Below the pieces are notes generated by a model that had not been told where the DNA came from, made no database searches, and saw only the letters and a list, made by a program, of their open reading frames with translations. Shown piece after piece: positions 16,787 through 25,859 of a stretch of DNA of 64,000 nt. Both the position numbers and the translations under genes were made by a program. The stretch is from the NCBI GenBank assembly GCA_016209885.1, contig JACQVF010000006.1, positions 1 to 64,000 on the forward strand, read 5' to 3'. The DNA is from Gemmatimonadota bacterium. Its GTDB lineage: Bacteria; Gemmatimonadota; Gemmatimonadetes; Longimicrobiales; Gaopeijiaceae. Each line of letters starts with the position of its first letter. Positions within the stretch are counted from its first letter, which is position 1.

Positions 16787-17016
16787 CGCTTATCTCCTCC
16801 CGACAACGCGGACGCTCGGTTCACGAGCACCGGGAACCAGCGGCGCCTAGAAATGTAAAGGATGGTGCGTGCAGAGGGAAACCGCTTCCCCCCGCGGCCC
16901 TGCCGACGCCGGCTCGCGTCGGAAACTTGCTCAACGGGGTAGCGGTGGTGCCAGGGAGGCGCGCGGAGCGGTTTCAGGACTTGCCGCCCGCGCGGCGCCC
17001 TCTCGGGAAGGTCCCT

Positions 17017-17502
17017 ATGCGGATCACGACCGAAGTCGTCCGCCTGACCGTGAACGGCGACCGCTACGAGGTCGGCGTTCCCACCCACTACACGCTTCTC
17101 GAGACGCTGCGCTACGGCCTCGGGCTCACGGGCTCGAAGCAGGGGTGCGACAAGGGCGACTGCGGCGCCTGCACCGTGATCGTGGACGGCGAGGCGGTCC
17201 TGGCGTGCATTACTCCCGTCTGGGAAGCGGAGGAGAAGAAGGTTGTGACGGTCGAGGGGCTGGCTGGAGGTGGCCAGCTTCACCCGCTGCAGAACTCTTT
17301 CGACCTCTACGGCGCCGCGCAGTGCGGGTTCTGCACGCCAGGGATCCTCTGCTCCGCCGCCGCGCTGCTGGCGCGCAATCCGTCGCCCACGCGCCGGGAG
17401 ATCAAGGAGGCGCTGTCCGGCAATCTGTGCCGGTGCACGGGCTACACGAAGATCTACGAGGCGGTGGAGGCGGCGGCGAGAGCGTTAGCGGGCAGACAAT
17501 GA
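17017..17502 (+). CDS. hcrC: Molybdenum hydroxylase [2Fe-2S] small subunit (HcrC/CoxS-like)
   Basis: The 161-residue electron-transfer subunit binds two [2Fe-2S] clusters. The plant-ferredoxin-like cluster uses C44, C49, C52 and C64 (GCDKGDCGACTV). The alpha-helical domain cluster uses C103, C106, C138 and C140 (CGFCTPG and NLCRCTGY). The length equals that of the gamma subunit of 4-hydroxybenzoyl-CoA reductase, although xanthine dehydrogenase and CO dehydrogenase small subunits are similar. The ATG at 17017 begins the conserved MRITTEVVRLTVNG. Its stop overlaps the large-subunit ATG by 4 nt. Confidence 0.9.
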   Translation: MRITTEVVRLTVNGDRYEVGVPTHYTLLETLRYGLGLTGSKQGCDKGDCGACTVIVDGEAVLACITPVWEAEEKKVVTVEGLAGGGQLHPLQNSFDLYGAAQCGFCTPGILCSAAALLARNPSPTRREIKEALSGNLCRCTGYTKIYEAVEAAARALAGRQ

Positions 17503-19901
17503 AGGAAGACGCCGCGCAGAACCTGCGAGTGATCGGCCAGCGCCAGCGCCGCGTGGACGGGCTCGCCAAGGCCACGGGCCGGGCCCGGTACGCGGACGAC
17601 ATCGTTCTCCCGGGCATGCTGCACGGGAAGATTCTGCGCAGCCCGCACCCCCATGCGCGCATCGTATCCATCGACCCGTCGCGTGCCCTCGCGCTCGAAG
17701 GCGTGCACGCCGCGATCACGGGCGCGGCCATGCCGGTGACCTACGGGATCATCCCCTGGACGTCGGATGAGTACCCCCTCGCCTACGACAGAGCCCGTTT
17801 CATCGGGGACGCGGTTGCGGCGGTGGCGGCAGTGGACGAGGACACGGCCACCCTGGCGCTCGATCTCATCGACGTGGAGTACGAGGTCCTGCCCGCGTAC
17901 TTCGACCCCGAGGAGGCCATCGCCTCGCCGGGCCCGTGGATCCACGAGCCGCGCAGGCCGGGCGACAGCGGGAACGTGACCAAGCACGTGCACCTCGAGT
18001 TCGGCGAGGTGGACCGGCTCATGGCGGAGTCAGACGTGGTGGTGGAGGGGGATTACTACTTCGAGGGGACGACCCACACGCCCATCGAGCCGCACTGCGC
18101 CATCGGGTTGTACGAGGAGAGCGGCAGGCTAACCGTGTGGTCCGCGACCCAGGTGCCCCACTATCTGCACCGCGAGCTGGCCCGCGTTCTGGGCCTCGAT
18201 CCCGCACGCGTGCGCGTGATCCAGCCGCCCGTCGGCGGTGCGTTCGGCGGCAAGTCCGAGCCCTTCGACCTGGAGTTCTGCGTGGCGAAGCTCGCCATGA
18301 TCACCGGCCGCCCGGTCAAGATTCTGTACACGCGGGAAGAGGTGTTCTACGCGCACCGGGGCCGACACCCGTTCAAGATGTGGTACCGGACGGGCGCGTC
18401 GCGGGAGGGGAAGCTCAGGGCGGTGGACGCGCGGATCATCCTTGACGGTGGGGCCTACGCGTCCTTCGGGCTTGTGACCACCTACTACTCGGGGCAGCTG
18501 CTGACCGCGCCGTACCAGATGCCGTCCTATCGCTTCGAGTCGACGCGAGCGTACACGAACAAGCCGCCGTGCGGGCCGAAGCGGGGACACGGCTCGGTGC
18601 AGCCGCGCTTCGCCTTCGAGGTCCAGCTCGACAAGCTAGCGGAAGCGCTGGGGATAGATCCCATCGAGCTCCGCCGCGTGAACTGCCTGGGCGAGCACAC
18701 GCGCACGGTGAACGAGTTGCGGGTGACGTCGAACGGCTTCCTGGCGTGTCTCGACGCGGTGGAGCGGGCGAGCGGCTGGAAGCAGAAGTTCCGGAAGCTG
18801 CCCTGGGGCCGTGGGGTCGGCGTGGCCGGCTCGTGCTATATCTCCGGCACGAACTATCCGATCTACCCGAACGAGATGCCCCAGTCGGCGATCCAGCTCC
18901 AGGTCGACCGCTCGGGCCGCGTAGCCGTGTTCAGCGGCGCGTCGGAAATCGGCCAGGGGTGCGATTCCGTCGTGGCGTACATTGTGGCGGAGGAGCTGGG
19001 CGTGCCGCTGGACTACGTGCGGGTCTGCGCCGCGGACACGGACTTCACGCCCGTCGACCTGGGCGCCTATTCGTCGCGGGTCACGTTCATGCTGGGCAAC
19101 GCCTGCATCGACGCGGCCCGCAAGCTGAAGCAGATGGTGCAGGAAGCGGTGGCGAGGGAGTGGGAGTGCAGGCCGTCGGACGTGCTCCTTGCCGGCGGCT
19201 GGGCGTTCTACGCCCACGACACGGACCGGAAGTTGCCGATTGCCCAGGCGTTCCAGCTCGCCGAGGCGATGCACGGTACGCTGAGCGCCACGGGGTGGTA
19301 CAACACGCCGAAGGACATCCACGGCAGCTACCGCGGCGGCACCATCGGCGCATCGCCCGCCTACTCGTTCACCGCGCACGTGGCGCAGGTCGAGGTGGAC
19401 GTGGAGACCGGGTTCGTCACGGTGGAGAAGATCTGGGTCGCCCACGACTGCGGGCGGGCGCTCAACCCGGTGCTCGTGGAGGGGCAGATGGAAGGCTCGG
19501 CGTACATGGGCTACGCCGAGGCGCTGATGGAGGAGCATATCTTCAAGGACGCGGAGCACGGGAAGGCGGGACTCCACAACGCGCCGTCGCTCCTGGATTA
19601 CAAGATTCCCACCACGCTGGACACGCCCGAGCTGGAGTCGCTTATCATCGAGTCCATCGATCCCGAGGGCCCGTACGGCGCCAAGGAGGCGGGCGAAGGG
19701 CCGCTGCACCCGTCGATCCCGGCGATCGCGAACGCGATCTACGATGCCATCGGCGTGCGCATGGGCTCCCTGCCGTTCAGCCCCCCGCGCCTGTGGAGGG
19801 CGATCCAGCGTGCGCGAGTCGAGGGTGCGCTTGGCAAGCCGGCTGCGCCGTCGCGGACGGGCGAGCGACCGGCGGTGCCCGCCGTGTTGCCTGCCGACTG
19901 A
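17499..19901 (+). CDS. hcrA: Molybdenum hydroxylase large (Mo-pterin) subunit, HcrA-like
   Basis: The 800-residue catalytic subunit belongs to the xanthine oxidase family and holds the molybdopterin-cytosine dinucleotide cofactor. The N-terminal domain starts RVDGLAKATGRARYADD. The MoCo-binding regions include PPVGGAFGGKSEPFD, SEIGQGCDSVV and VAHDCGRALNP. The catalytic Glu is in GAKEAGEGPLHPS near the C-terminus. The CO-dehydrogenase signature loop (AYRCSFR) is absent. Pairing with an HcrB-type FAD subunit downstream favours an aryl-CoA or related hydroxylase/reductase over xanthine dehydrogenase; the true substrate is open. The real start is ATG 17499, after the small subunit. Confidence 0.85.
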   Translation: MKEDAAQNLRVIGQRQRRVDGLAKATGRARYADDIVLPGMLHGKILRSPHPHARIVSIDPSRALALEGVHAAITGAAMPVTYGIIPWTSDEYPLAYDRARFIGDAVAAVAAVDEDTATLALDLIDVEYEVLPAYFDPEEAIASPGPWIHEPRRPGDSGNVTKHVHLEFGEVDRLMAESDVVVEGDYYFEGTTHTPIEPHCAIGLYEESGRLTVWSATQVPHYLHRELARVLGLDPARVRVIQPPVGGAFGGKSEPFDLEFCVAKLAMITGRPVKILYTREEVFYAHRGRHPFKMWYRTGASREGKLRAVDARIILDGGAYASFGLVTTYYSGQLLTAPYQMPSYRFESTRAYTNKPPCGPKRGHGSVQPRFAFEVQLDKLAEALGIDPIELRRVNCLGEHTRTVNELRVTSNGFLACLDAVERASGWKQKFRKLPWGRGVGVAGSCYISGTNYPIYPNEMPQSAIQLQVDRSGRVAVFSGASEIGQGCDSVVAYIVAEELGVPLDYVRVCAADTDFTPVDLGAYSSRVTFMLGNACIDAARKLKQMVQEAVAREWECRPSDVLLAGGWAFYAHDTDRKLPIAQAFQLAEAMHGTLSATGWYNTPKDIHGSYRGGTIGASPAYSFTAHVAQVEVDVETGFVTVEKIWVAHDCGRALNPVLVEGQMEGSAYMGYAEALMEEHIFKDAEHGKAGLHNAPSLLDYKIPTTLDTPELESLIIESIDPEGPYGAKEAGEGPLHPSIPAIANAIYDAIGVRMGSLPFSPPRLWRAIQRARVEGALGKPAAPSRTGERPAVPAVLPAD

Positions 19902-19922
19902 GATCTGCGTGCGCCCGGAGCC

Positions 19923-20906
19923 ATGCTGAGGCTTCCGCCCTTCCGCTACCACCGTCCGCGCTCCGTCGAGGAGGCGGCAACGCTGCTGGCCGAGCATCCG
20001 GGGGACGCTGTGCCGGTCGGCGGCGGCACGGACCTCATCCCCAACATGAAACATCGCTTGTTGACGCCCAGCCACCTGGTGGCGCTCAAAGGGATCGCGG
20101 CGCTCAGAGGGGTCGAGGAGCGGGATGGCGAGCTGCACATCGGCGCGGCGGAGACGCTGCACGCGCTCTGCGTGCACCCGTTGGTCCGCCGCCACTTCCC
20201 GACGCTGGCTGATGCGGCGGCGCATGTGGCCGGCCCGCAGCTGCGGCGGATGGGCACGATCGGCGGAAACCTGTGCCTGGACACCCGGTGCACGTACTAC
20301 AACCAGACACAGTTCTGGCGGAACGCGCTGGGCTTCTGCCTGAAGAAGGACGGGGAGGTCTGCCACGTGACGAAGGTGGGGAAGAAGTGCGTGGCGGCCC
20401 ATTCGGCGGACACACCGCCGGTGCTCATGGTTCTGGATGCGGCGGTCGAGCTCACGTCCGCGGCGGGAACGCGAAGGGTGCCCGTACGTGACTTCTTCGT
20501 CGCTGATGGGATCTGGAACACGGTGCGGTGCGGTGACGAGATCGTGACCGCAGTCCGGACGCCGCTTCCCGGCCCCGACTTCCGGGCGGCTTACCTGAAG
20601 CTCCGCCAGCGCAATGCGATCGATTTCCCGCTGCTCACGGTTGCCGTGGGGGTGAGGTTGGACGAGGGCGGGCGGGTGCGCGAGATCCGCGGCGCCGTGA
20701 CGGGACTGGGCGCGTGGCCGCGCTGGCTCACAGGGTGGGAGGAGCTCGCGGAGGCGGGGCGGCTGACACCCGAGCTGATCCGCGAGCTGGTCGAGCGGGC
20801 GTACCGCCAGTGCCACCCCCTGGAGAACATCATCGTCGATGCCGACTGGCGCCGCGAGATGGTGCGCGTCTACGTGCGGCGGGCGCTCGAGCAGCTCGCG
20901 GCGTGA
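19923..20906 (+). CDS. hcrB: FAD/[4Fe-4S] middle subunit, 4-hydroxybenzoyl-CoA reductase beta-like
   Basis: The 327-residue FAD-binding subunit has the flavin motifs PVGGGTDLIPNM (31-42) and GTIGGNLCLD (111-120). Between the two flavin sub-domains is an insertion with C123, C139, C147 and C156 (RCTYYNQ, GFCLKKDGEVCHV, GKKCVAAHS). As I recall, the Thauera aromatica HcrB subunit binds its extra [4Fe-4S] cluster with C122, C138, C146 and C155, the same spacing offset by one. Ordinary xanthine dehydrogenase or CoxM subunits lack this. The ATG lies 21 nt after the large-subunit stop. With the two preceding genes it forms a complete heterotrimer operon. Confidence 0.85.
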   Translation: MLRLPPFRYHRPRSVEEAATLLAEHPGDAVPVGGGTDLIPNMKHRLLTPSHLVALKGIAALRGVEERDGELHIGAAETLHALCVHPLVRRHFPTLADAAAHVAGPQLRRMGTIGGNLCLDTRCTYYNQTQFWRNALGFCLKKDGEVCHVTKVGKKCVAAHSADTPPVLMVLDAAVELTSAAGTRRVPVRDFFVADGIWNTVRCGDEIVTAVRTPLPGPDFRAAYLKLRQRNAIDFPLLTVAVGVRLDEGGRVREIRGAVTGLGAWPRWLTGWEELAEAGRLTPELIRELVERAYRQCHPLENIIVDADWRREMVRVYVRRALEQLAA

Positions 20907-21072
20907 GCACGGAGCCTCGCACGAAGTCCGGGCGGGGGCGCATCATCCTCCCTTGCCGGCGGCGCTGGTGGGGGTGAACGTTGGGCGGCCGTCTCCTCGT
21001 ATGACTGGAGCCGCCGGCATGGCGTTGACCATAGATTCGCGGCCGGTCGCGGGTCCGTCGGCCCGCTGACCC

Positions 21073-22305
21073 GTGCCGCTCCGCACCGCGATCATCGGCG
21101 CTGGCATCGCCGGCTGCTCCACAGCCTGTCACGTGCTGCGTCTGGAACCGGGGGCGCGGGTCACCCTCCTCGAGCGCGAGCATATCGGCGCGGGGAGCAC
21201 GTCTCGCAGCGCGGCCGCGTTCCGCCAGCAGTGGTCGGTCCCCGCGCACGTCGCCTTCTCCCTCTACTCCGCGAGCGAGTACGAGGCCATGGAGCGGCGC
21301 GGCCGCCCCGTGCTATTCCGGCGGAATGGGTACCTGTTTCTCTACGCGGACGAAGCGGAGTTCCAGGCCGCCACGGTGCGCGCGGAGCGCCAGCGCCAGA
21401 TCGGCGTGGGGGACGTGGTGGCGCTGGAGCCGCGCGAGATCCCGGATCGCGTGATCGCGGGTCCTGCCATCGACCTCGAAAGGCTAGCGGGGGCGACCTG
21501 GTGTCCCAGTGACGGGTTCCTCGATCCGCTCTCTGTCGCGCAGAACTTCCTGGACGAGGCGCGGGAGCGCGGCGCGGCGTACCGGCCGGGGGCGCGGGTG
21601 ACGGGCATCGAGGCGCGTGGATCGAGCGGCCCCGTGGTCGTGCTGGAGAGCGGCGAGCGGCTCGAGGCGGACGCGGTCGTCAACGCGGGAGGAGCGTGGT
21701 CCCGGGGTGTCGCCCGCGCCGCCGGGCTCGACCTGCCGGTGCGGCCCGCGAAACGCTACCTCTACTTCACGCGCCCGATCCGCGGGCGCGACGTGAGCGC
21801 GTGGCCGCTCATCGTCGTGGACCTCGGCCCGTACATGCGGCCCAGCGAGGGGAACGCGTTCCTCATGGGCTGGGACGAGCGACCCGAGCCGCTGGACGAG
21901 TACCCCGGCGACGAAGCGCTGCTCGACGCGCAGGACGCCATCTACCCCGGCTTCTCGACGGGTGTTGATGATTGGGGGGTCACCGTGCTCGCCGCGCTCG
22001 CGGAGCGGCTCCCGTTCATGGCCGAGGAGGCCGCCCTCGCCCGGGTCACGACCGGCTACTATACGATCTCGCCGGACCAGAAGGCGATCATCTCCGAGGA
22101 TGCCCGGCTTCCCGGCCTCTTCCACCTCACGGGGTTCTCGGGGCACGGGATCATGCACGGCGCCGCCTGCGGGCTCACCATGGCCGAGCTCCTCCTTGGA
22201 CGCGAGACCACGCTCGCGCCGCGCGTCGAGATCGAGCGCCATTTCGCGCTTGCACCGCTGCTGGAGGGGCGGCTAAGGGAGCCGGTGGAGGAGATGGTTA
22301 TCTAG
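21073..22305 (+). CDS. FAD-dependent oxidoreductase, DAO (glycine/D-amino-acid oxidase) family
   Basis: This 410-residue flavoprotein starts from a GTG. The ADP-binding motif IIGAGIAGCSTACHVL lies at 7-22, with ERE at the end of the second strand. SRSAAAFRQQW follows, with a position used in DAO enzymes for the flavin loop. The C-terminal FAD motif is FHLTGFSGHGIMHGAACG. The family includes sarcosine and glycine oxidases and dimethylglycine-type enzymes, and the substrate cannot be assigned. It is on the same strand as the molybdenum hydroxylase operon, 166 nt downstream, so a functional link is possible but unproven. Confidence 0.82.
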   Translation: MPLRTAIIGAGIAGCSTACHVLRLEPGARVTLLEREHIGAGSTSRSAAAFRQQWSVPAHVAFSLYSASEYEAMERRGRPVLFRRNGYLFLYADEAEFQAATVRAERQRQIGVGDVVALEPREIPDRVIAGPAIDLERLAGATWCPSDGFLDPLSVAQNFLDEARERGAAYRPGARVTGIEARGSSGPVVVLESGERLEADAVVNAGGAWSRGVARAAGLDLPVRPAKRYLYFTRPIRGRDVSAWPLIVVDLGPYMRPSEGNAFLMGWDERPEPLDEYPGDEALLDAQDAIYPGFSTGVDDWGVTVLAALAERLPFMAEEAALARVTTGYYTISPDQKAIISEDARLPGLFHLTGFSGHGIMHGAACGLTMAELLLGRETTLAPRVEIERHFALAPLLEGRLREPVEEMVI

Positions 22306-22326
22306 TAGTTCTTCAGCAACCTGCTG
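22306..22326 (+). repeat. Dispersed 21-nt repeat, copy A
   Basis: This copy immediately follows the DAO stop codon. It contains TTCTTCAGC and can fold as CAGCA-ACC-TGCTG. It matches the consensus core TTCTTCAGCGAGCTGCTA found at 35938, 46976 (reversed), 53358 (reversed) and 60822. Confidence 0.6.
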
Positions 22327-22769
22327 GATCGACGGCCGCTCCGACACGCACCGCTGGACCCACCCGGCGCGCTTCGGGCGGCGTACGGCGACCGATCCGG
22401 TGTGATGCTCAATGCCGGTCATCGCGTCGGCTTGTCATCGACAAAGTCGCCCACACAGGCACCGGGAGTTCGGAGACCATCCCTGTGGGTGAGTGTGCGC
22501 AAGAGCCCTGTGCTGCGGGAATGCCTCGGCGCAGGCGCACGCAGCGCTGAACCGGAGATGTGTGGGACGGGGCGTCATCCTTGCCCACGGCCTCCCCTCC
22601 GTCTACTCTGCTCCTGGCGCAAGAGGTGCTTTGAATCTCTCCCTCTATTCCCTATATCCCTCCGCGTCGAGGGCACGACCACGCCGCCGCGACGTGGAAG
22701 CCCCGATTCCGCTGAACGGCGGTGAGGCGCGGGGGGGATGACTTGGTGCGGATTCCAGTGGAGCGCGAC
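22306..22769. other. 464-nt gap before glycan cassette
   Basis: Apart from repeat copy A at its left edge no gene is supported. Short frames lack ribosome sites. The stretch around 22620-22670 is AT-richer (CTATTCCCTATATCCC) and is the best place for the promoter of the glycan cassette, but no clean -35/-10 pair could be assigned. Confidence 0.4.
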
Positions 22770-24002
22770 ATGAGTCGCACGACGACGAGCGGCAAGAGCA
22801 GCATCAGGGTTCCCTACGCCCTAGCCGTCCACGGAGCGGCTGAGCTCCGCGCCGTCACCGCCGTGCTCCAGCGTCATCAGACCATCATGGGCCCCCTCAC
22901 GGACCGATTCGAGCGCGAGGTGGCCAAGCTCTTCGGCAAGCCGTTCGGGATCATGGTCAACTCCGGTTCTTCCGCCAATCTTCTGGCGCTTGAGGCGCTG
23001 CAGCTTCCGGAGGGCTCGGAGATCATAACGCCGATCCTGACGTTCTCCACGACTGTGGCGCCGATCGTCCAGAAACGGCTGGTCCCGGTGCTCGTGGATG
23101 CCACGCTGCCGACCTACCTGCTGAACATCGAGCAGATCGAAGTGATGATCGGTCCGAAAACGAAGGCCTTGATGGTCCCATCGCTCCTGGGGAACGTGCC
23201 CGATCTCAAGCGGCTCCGGGAGATCGCCGACGCGAAAGGCCTCCACTTGATCGAAGACTCCTGCGACACGCTGGGCGCCCGGCTCGCGGGCAAGCCGACG
23301 GGCGCCTTCTCGCACGTCTCCACCACGAGCTTCTACGGCTCCCACGTCATCACCGCAGGGGGAGGTGGCGGTATGATCTGCGTCCACGAACCGCGGCTGG
23401 ACCGGATCCTGCGAGTGCTGCGCGGCTGGGGACGAAGCTCGGCCGCGGCGGAGTCGGAGGACCTCGAGCGGCGGTTCGCGGGCGCACTGGACGGAGTCCC
23501 GTATGACTCGAAGTTCGTGTTCGAGGCCGTCGGCTACAACTTCTTGCCCCTGGAGATCAGCGCGGCGTTCGGACTCGTCCAGCTCCGGAGACTGGGCAAA
23601 TTCTCCGATCAGCGGCGCAGGAACTTCCAGGCACTGTCAGGTTTCTTCCAGCGTTTCGAGGAGTTCTTCATCTTGCCCGCAGAGCTGCCGCGGGTTCGCA
23701 CCAACTGGCTGGCTTTCCCTCTCACGATCCGGGAAGGGGCTCCGTTCACCCGACTCGACCTCGTCCGGCACCTCGAGGCTCGGAACATTCAGACCCGGCC
23801 GGTCTTCTCGGGCAACCTCCTGCGGCACCCCGGGTTCGCGGCCATGCCCCACCGGGCGCTTCACAACGGATATCCCGTGGCCGACCGAATCATGAGAGAC
23901 TCGTTGCTGATCGGGTGCCATCACGGATTGCGGGCCCGACACATTCAGCACATCCGTCGGGCATTCGTGGAATTCCTCGGCAGAGATCGGAGCAGGCTGT
24001 GA
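22770..24002 (+). CDS. rfbH: RfbH-like CDP-4-keto-6-deoxyglucose 3-dehydrase, lacking Fe-S cysteines
   Basis: This 410-residue protein belongs to the DegT/DnrJ/EryC1/StrS family. The usual PLP-binding lysine is replaced by His192 (SFYGSHVITAGGGG), as in the PMP-dependent 3-dehydrases RfbH/E1 and ColD. PYDSKFVFEAVGYN and GNLLRHPGF are RfbH-like. In RfbH a [2Fe-2S] cluster is held by one Cys in an EDxCD motif (kept here, C165) and three in GRDCxCxxGxxNTC; here that stretch reads GRSSAAAESEDLERRF, so three of four ligands are absent. It may be a ColD-like coupled enzyme or use another electron route. GGAG precedes the ATG at 22770. The next genes are rfbF and rfbG. Confidence 0.82.
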   Translation: MSRTTTSGKSSIRVPYALAVHGAAELRAVTAVLQRHQTIMGPLTDRFEREVAKLFGKPFGIMVNSGSSANLLALEALQLPEGSEIITPILTFSTTVAPIVQKRLVPVLVDATLPTYLLNIEQIEVMIGPKTKALMVPSLLGNVPDLKRLREIADAKGLHLIEDSCDTLGARLAGKPTGAFSHVSTTSFYGSHVITAGGGGGMICVHEPRLDRILRVLRGWGRSSAAAESEDLERRFAGALDGVPYDSKFVFEAVGYNFLPLEISAAFGLVQLRRLGKFSDQRRRNFQALSGFFQRFEEFFILPAELPRVRTNWLAFPLTIREGAPFTRLDLVRHLEARNIQTRPVFSGNLLRHPGFAAMPHRALHNGYPVADRIMRDSLLIGCHHGLRARHIQHIRRAFVEFLGRDRSRL

Positions 24003-24102
24003 GCCGCGGGCCGCTCGCGAGGCGAGCCGCTGCGACGGGAGTGACGCGCGACCGCGATCCGGCGGAGCGCACGACCGCGCAGCACCGACCGGACACGGGC
24101 GC

Positions 24103-24873
24103 ATGAAGGTCGTCATCCTTGCGGGCGGCTTCGGGAGTAGACTTCAGGAGGAGACCACGGTCATTCCGAAGCCGATGGTCCGGATCGGGGAACATCCGAT
24201 CCTGTGGCACATCATGCAGATCTATGCCGCTCAGGGGTTCCGGGAGTTCGTCATCGCGCTGGGCTACAAGGGCGAGCTCATCAAGGAGTACTTCCTGCGC
24301 TACTTCCACCTGCGCAACAACCTGAGCATTCATCTGTCCAGCGGAGAGACGCAAGTGCACGACGGTCATCGCGAGGACTGGACCGTACACCTGATCGATA
24401 CGGGATTGCACACCCAGACCGGGGGACGCCTCAAGCGTCTGACTCGCTGGCTCGAGGACACGCCGTTTCTCATGACCTACGGGGACGGCGTCGCGAACGT
24501 CGACATTCGCGAGCTCGTTCGCTTCCATCGCGAGCATGGCAAGCTCGCGACCGTGACCGCCGTACGGCCTCCCGCTCGATTCGGCGGGCTCACGTTCGAC
24601 GGCGATCTCGTCGCCGATTTCGTGGAGAAGCCGCAGATCGGCGAGGGCTGGATCAACGGCGGATTCTTTGTGCTCGAACCGGCCGTGCTCGAATACATCG
24701 CCGGCGACGACACGGTGTTCGAGCGCGAGCCATTGGAACGGCTGGCGAGAGAAGGTCAGCTCGTGGCGCTCCGGCACGAGGGATTCTGGCAGTGCATGGA
24801 CACACTCCGGGACGTGCGCCTGCTCGAGAGTCTGTGGGAGGGCCGGCAGGCGCCATGGAAGGTATGGACGTGA
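24103..24873 (+). CDS. rfbF: Glucose-1-phosphate cytidylyltransferase
   Basis: This 256-residue nucleotidyltransferase makes CDP-glucose from CTP and glucose-1-phosphate. MKVVILAGGFGSRLQEET is the nucleotide-binding signature with the catalytic Arg. IPKPMVRIGEHPILWHIM, the LMTYGDGVANVD metal-binding segment and the FVEKPQIGEGWINGGFF sugar-binding segment are RfbF-specific, and the length is typical (257 in Salmonella). It is the entry enzyme for CDP-dideoxy- or deoxyhexoses and is followed directly by rfbG, with a short overlap. Confidence 0.93.
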   Translation: MKVVILAGGFGSRLQEETTVIPKPMVRIGEHPILWHIMQIYAAQGFREFVIALGYKGELIKEYFLRYFHLRNNLSIHLSSGETQVHDGHREDWTVHLIDTGLHTQTGGRLKRLTRWLEDTPFLMTYGDGVANVDIRELVRFHREHGKLATVTAVRPPARFGGLTFDGDLVADFVEKPQIGEGWINGGFFVLEPAVLEYIAGDDTVFEREPLERLAREGQLVALRHEGFWQCMDTLRDVRLLESLWEGRQAPWKVWT

Positions 24874-25859
24874 CCGGCGAGCCGTGGAGAGCGCGAAGGG
24901 TGCTGGTGACTGGGGCCACCGGCATGATCGGTTCCTGGCTCGTGCGCGACCTGCTGGCCGCGCGGGCGGAGGTCTTTGCCCTAGTGCGGGACGCCGACCC
25001 GCAGTCCGAGCTGGTGCGGAGCGGGGACCTGGCGAGAGTCACGGTCATCAACGGGGCGCTCGAGGACTTCTGGTCGCTGGAGAGGGCGGTCAACGAGCAC
25101 GAGGTCGATACGGTCTTTCACCTCGGCGCGCAGGTGCTGGTCGGACCGGCCCAGCGGTTCCCGCTGCCGACCTTCGAGGCGAACATCCGCGGAACGTACA
25201 ACCTCCTGGAAGCGTGTCGACTTCATCGTGATCTCGTGCGGAGCGCAGTGATCGCCTCGAGCGACAAGGCGTATGGAGAGCAAGCGAATCTGCCGTATAC
25301 CGAGACCATGAGCCTGCAAGGGCGCTACCCGTACGAGGTCTCCAAGAGCTGCGCGGATCTCATCGCGCAGAGCTACCATCACGCCTACGACCTGCCCGTC
25401 GCGATTGCCCGCTGCGGCAACGTCTACGGAGGTGGGGACCTGCACTGGAGTCGCGTGGTCCCGGGCACGATCCGCTCCCTGCTGCAAGGGGAGCGTCCGC
25501 TCATCCGCAGCGATGGACTGTACGTACGCGATTACATCTACGTGAAGGATGTCGTCCGGGCGTACCTGTGTCTGGGTGAGGCCGTCCAGCGCGAGGAGGT
25601 GCGGGGGCAGGCCTTCAACTTCAGTACGGAAACGCCCCGGACCGTGCTGGAGCTGGTGCGAATCATCCAACAGTTAATGGGAAGCAACCTCGAGCCCGAC
25701 ATCAGGAACTGCGCGCGCGGCGAGATCCGGGCGCAGTCCCTGTCCGCGGAGAAGGCCAGAACCATGCTCGGCTGGGTCCCGGCGTCGAGCCTCGAGCAGG
25801 GGCTCGAACAGACGATCCAGTGGTACCGCGACTTCCTGCGCAACGCGGGGAACGGATGA
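24864..25859 (+). CDS. rfbG: CDP-glucose 4,6-dehydratase
   Basis: This is a 331-residue extended SDR enzyme. GATGMIGSWL (about residues 15-24) is the NAD motif, ASSDKAYGE the catalytic Thr/Asp-type region and YPYEVSKSCADLI the YxxxK pair. ARCGNVYGGGDLHWSR is diagnostic of CDP-glucose dehydratases. It converts CDP-glucose to CDP-4-keto-6-deoxyglucose, the substrate of RfbH. Starts at 24855, 24864 or GTG 24870 are possible; 24864 gives the family-like N-terminus. The gene overlaps the end of rfbF, and its stop overlaps the next gene by 4 nt. Confidence 0.9.
   Translation: MDVTGEPWRARRVLVTGATGMIGSWLVRDLLAARAEVFALVRDADPQSELVRSGDLARVTVINGALEDFWSLERAVNEHEVDTVFHLGAQVLVGPAQRFPLPTFEANIRGTYNLLEACRLHRDLVRSAVIASSDKAYGEQANLPYTETMSLQGRYPYEVSKSCADLIAQSYHHAYDLPVAIARCGNVYGGGDLHWSRVVPGTIRSLLQGERPLIRSDGLYVRDYIYVKDVVRAYLCLGEAVQREEVRGQAFNFSTETPRTVLELVRIIQQLMGSNLEPDIRNCARGEIRAQSLSAEKARTMLGWVPASSLEQGLEQTIQWYRDFLRNAGNG

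Noticed and set aside
16869-19901. A start for the Mo subunit at 16869
   Set aside because: The added 210 codons overlap the small-subunit gene in another frame. The real N-terminus begins at 17499.
18636-20816. A 726-codon antisense reading frame
   Set aside because: It is opposite the molybdenum hydroxylase genes, which carry cofactor motifs. Long antisense frames are expected at this GC content.
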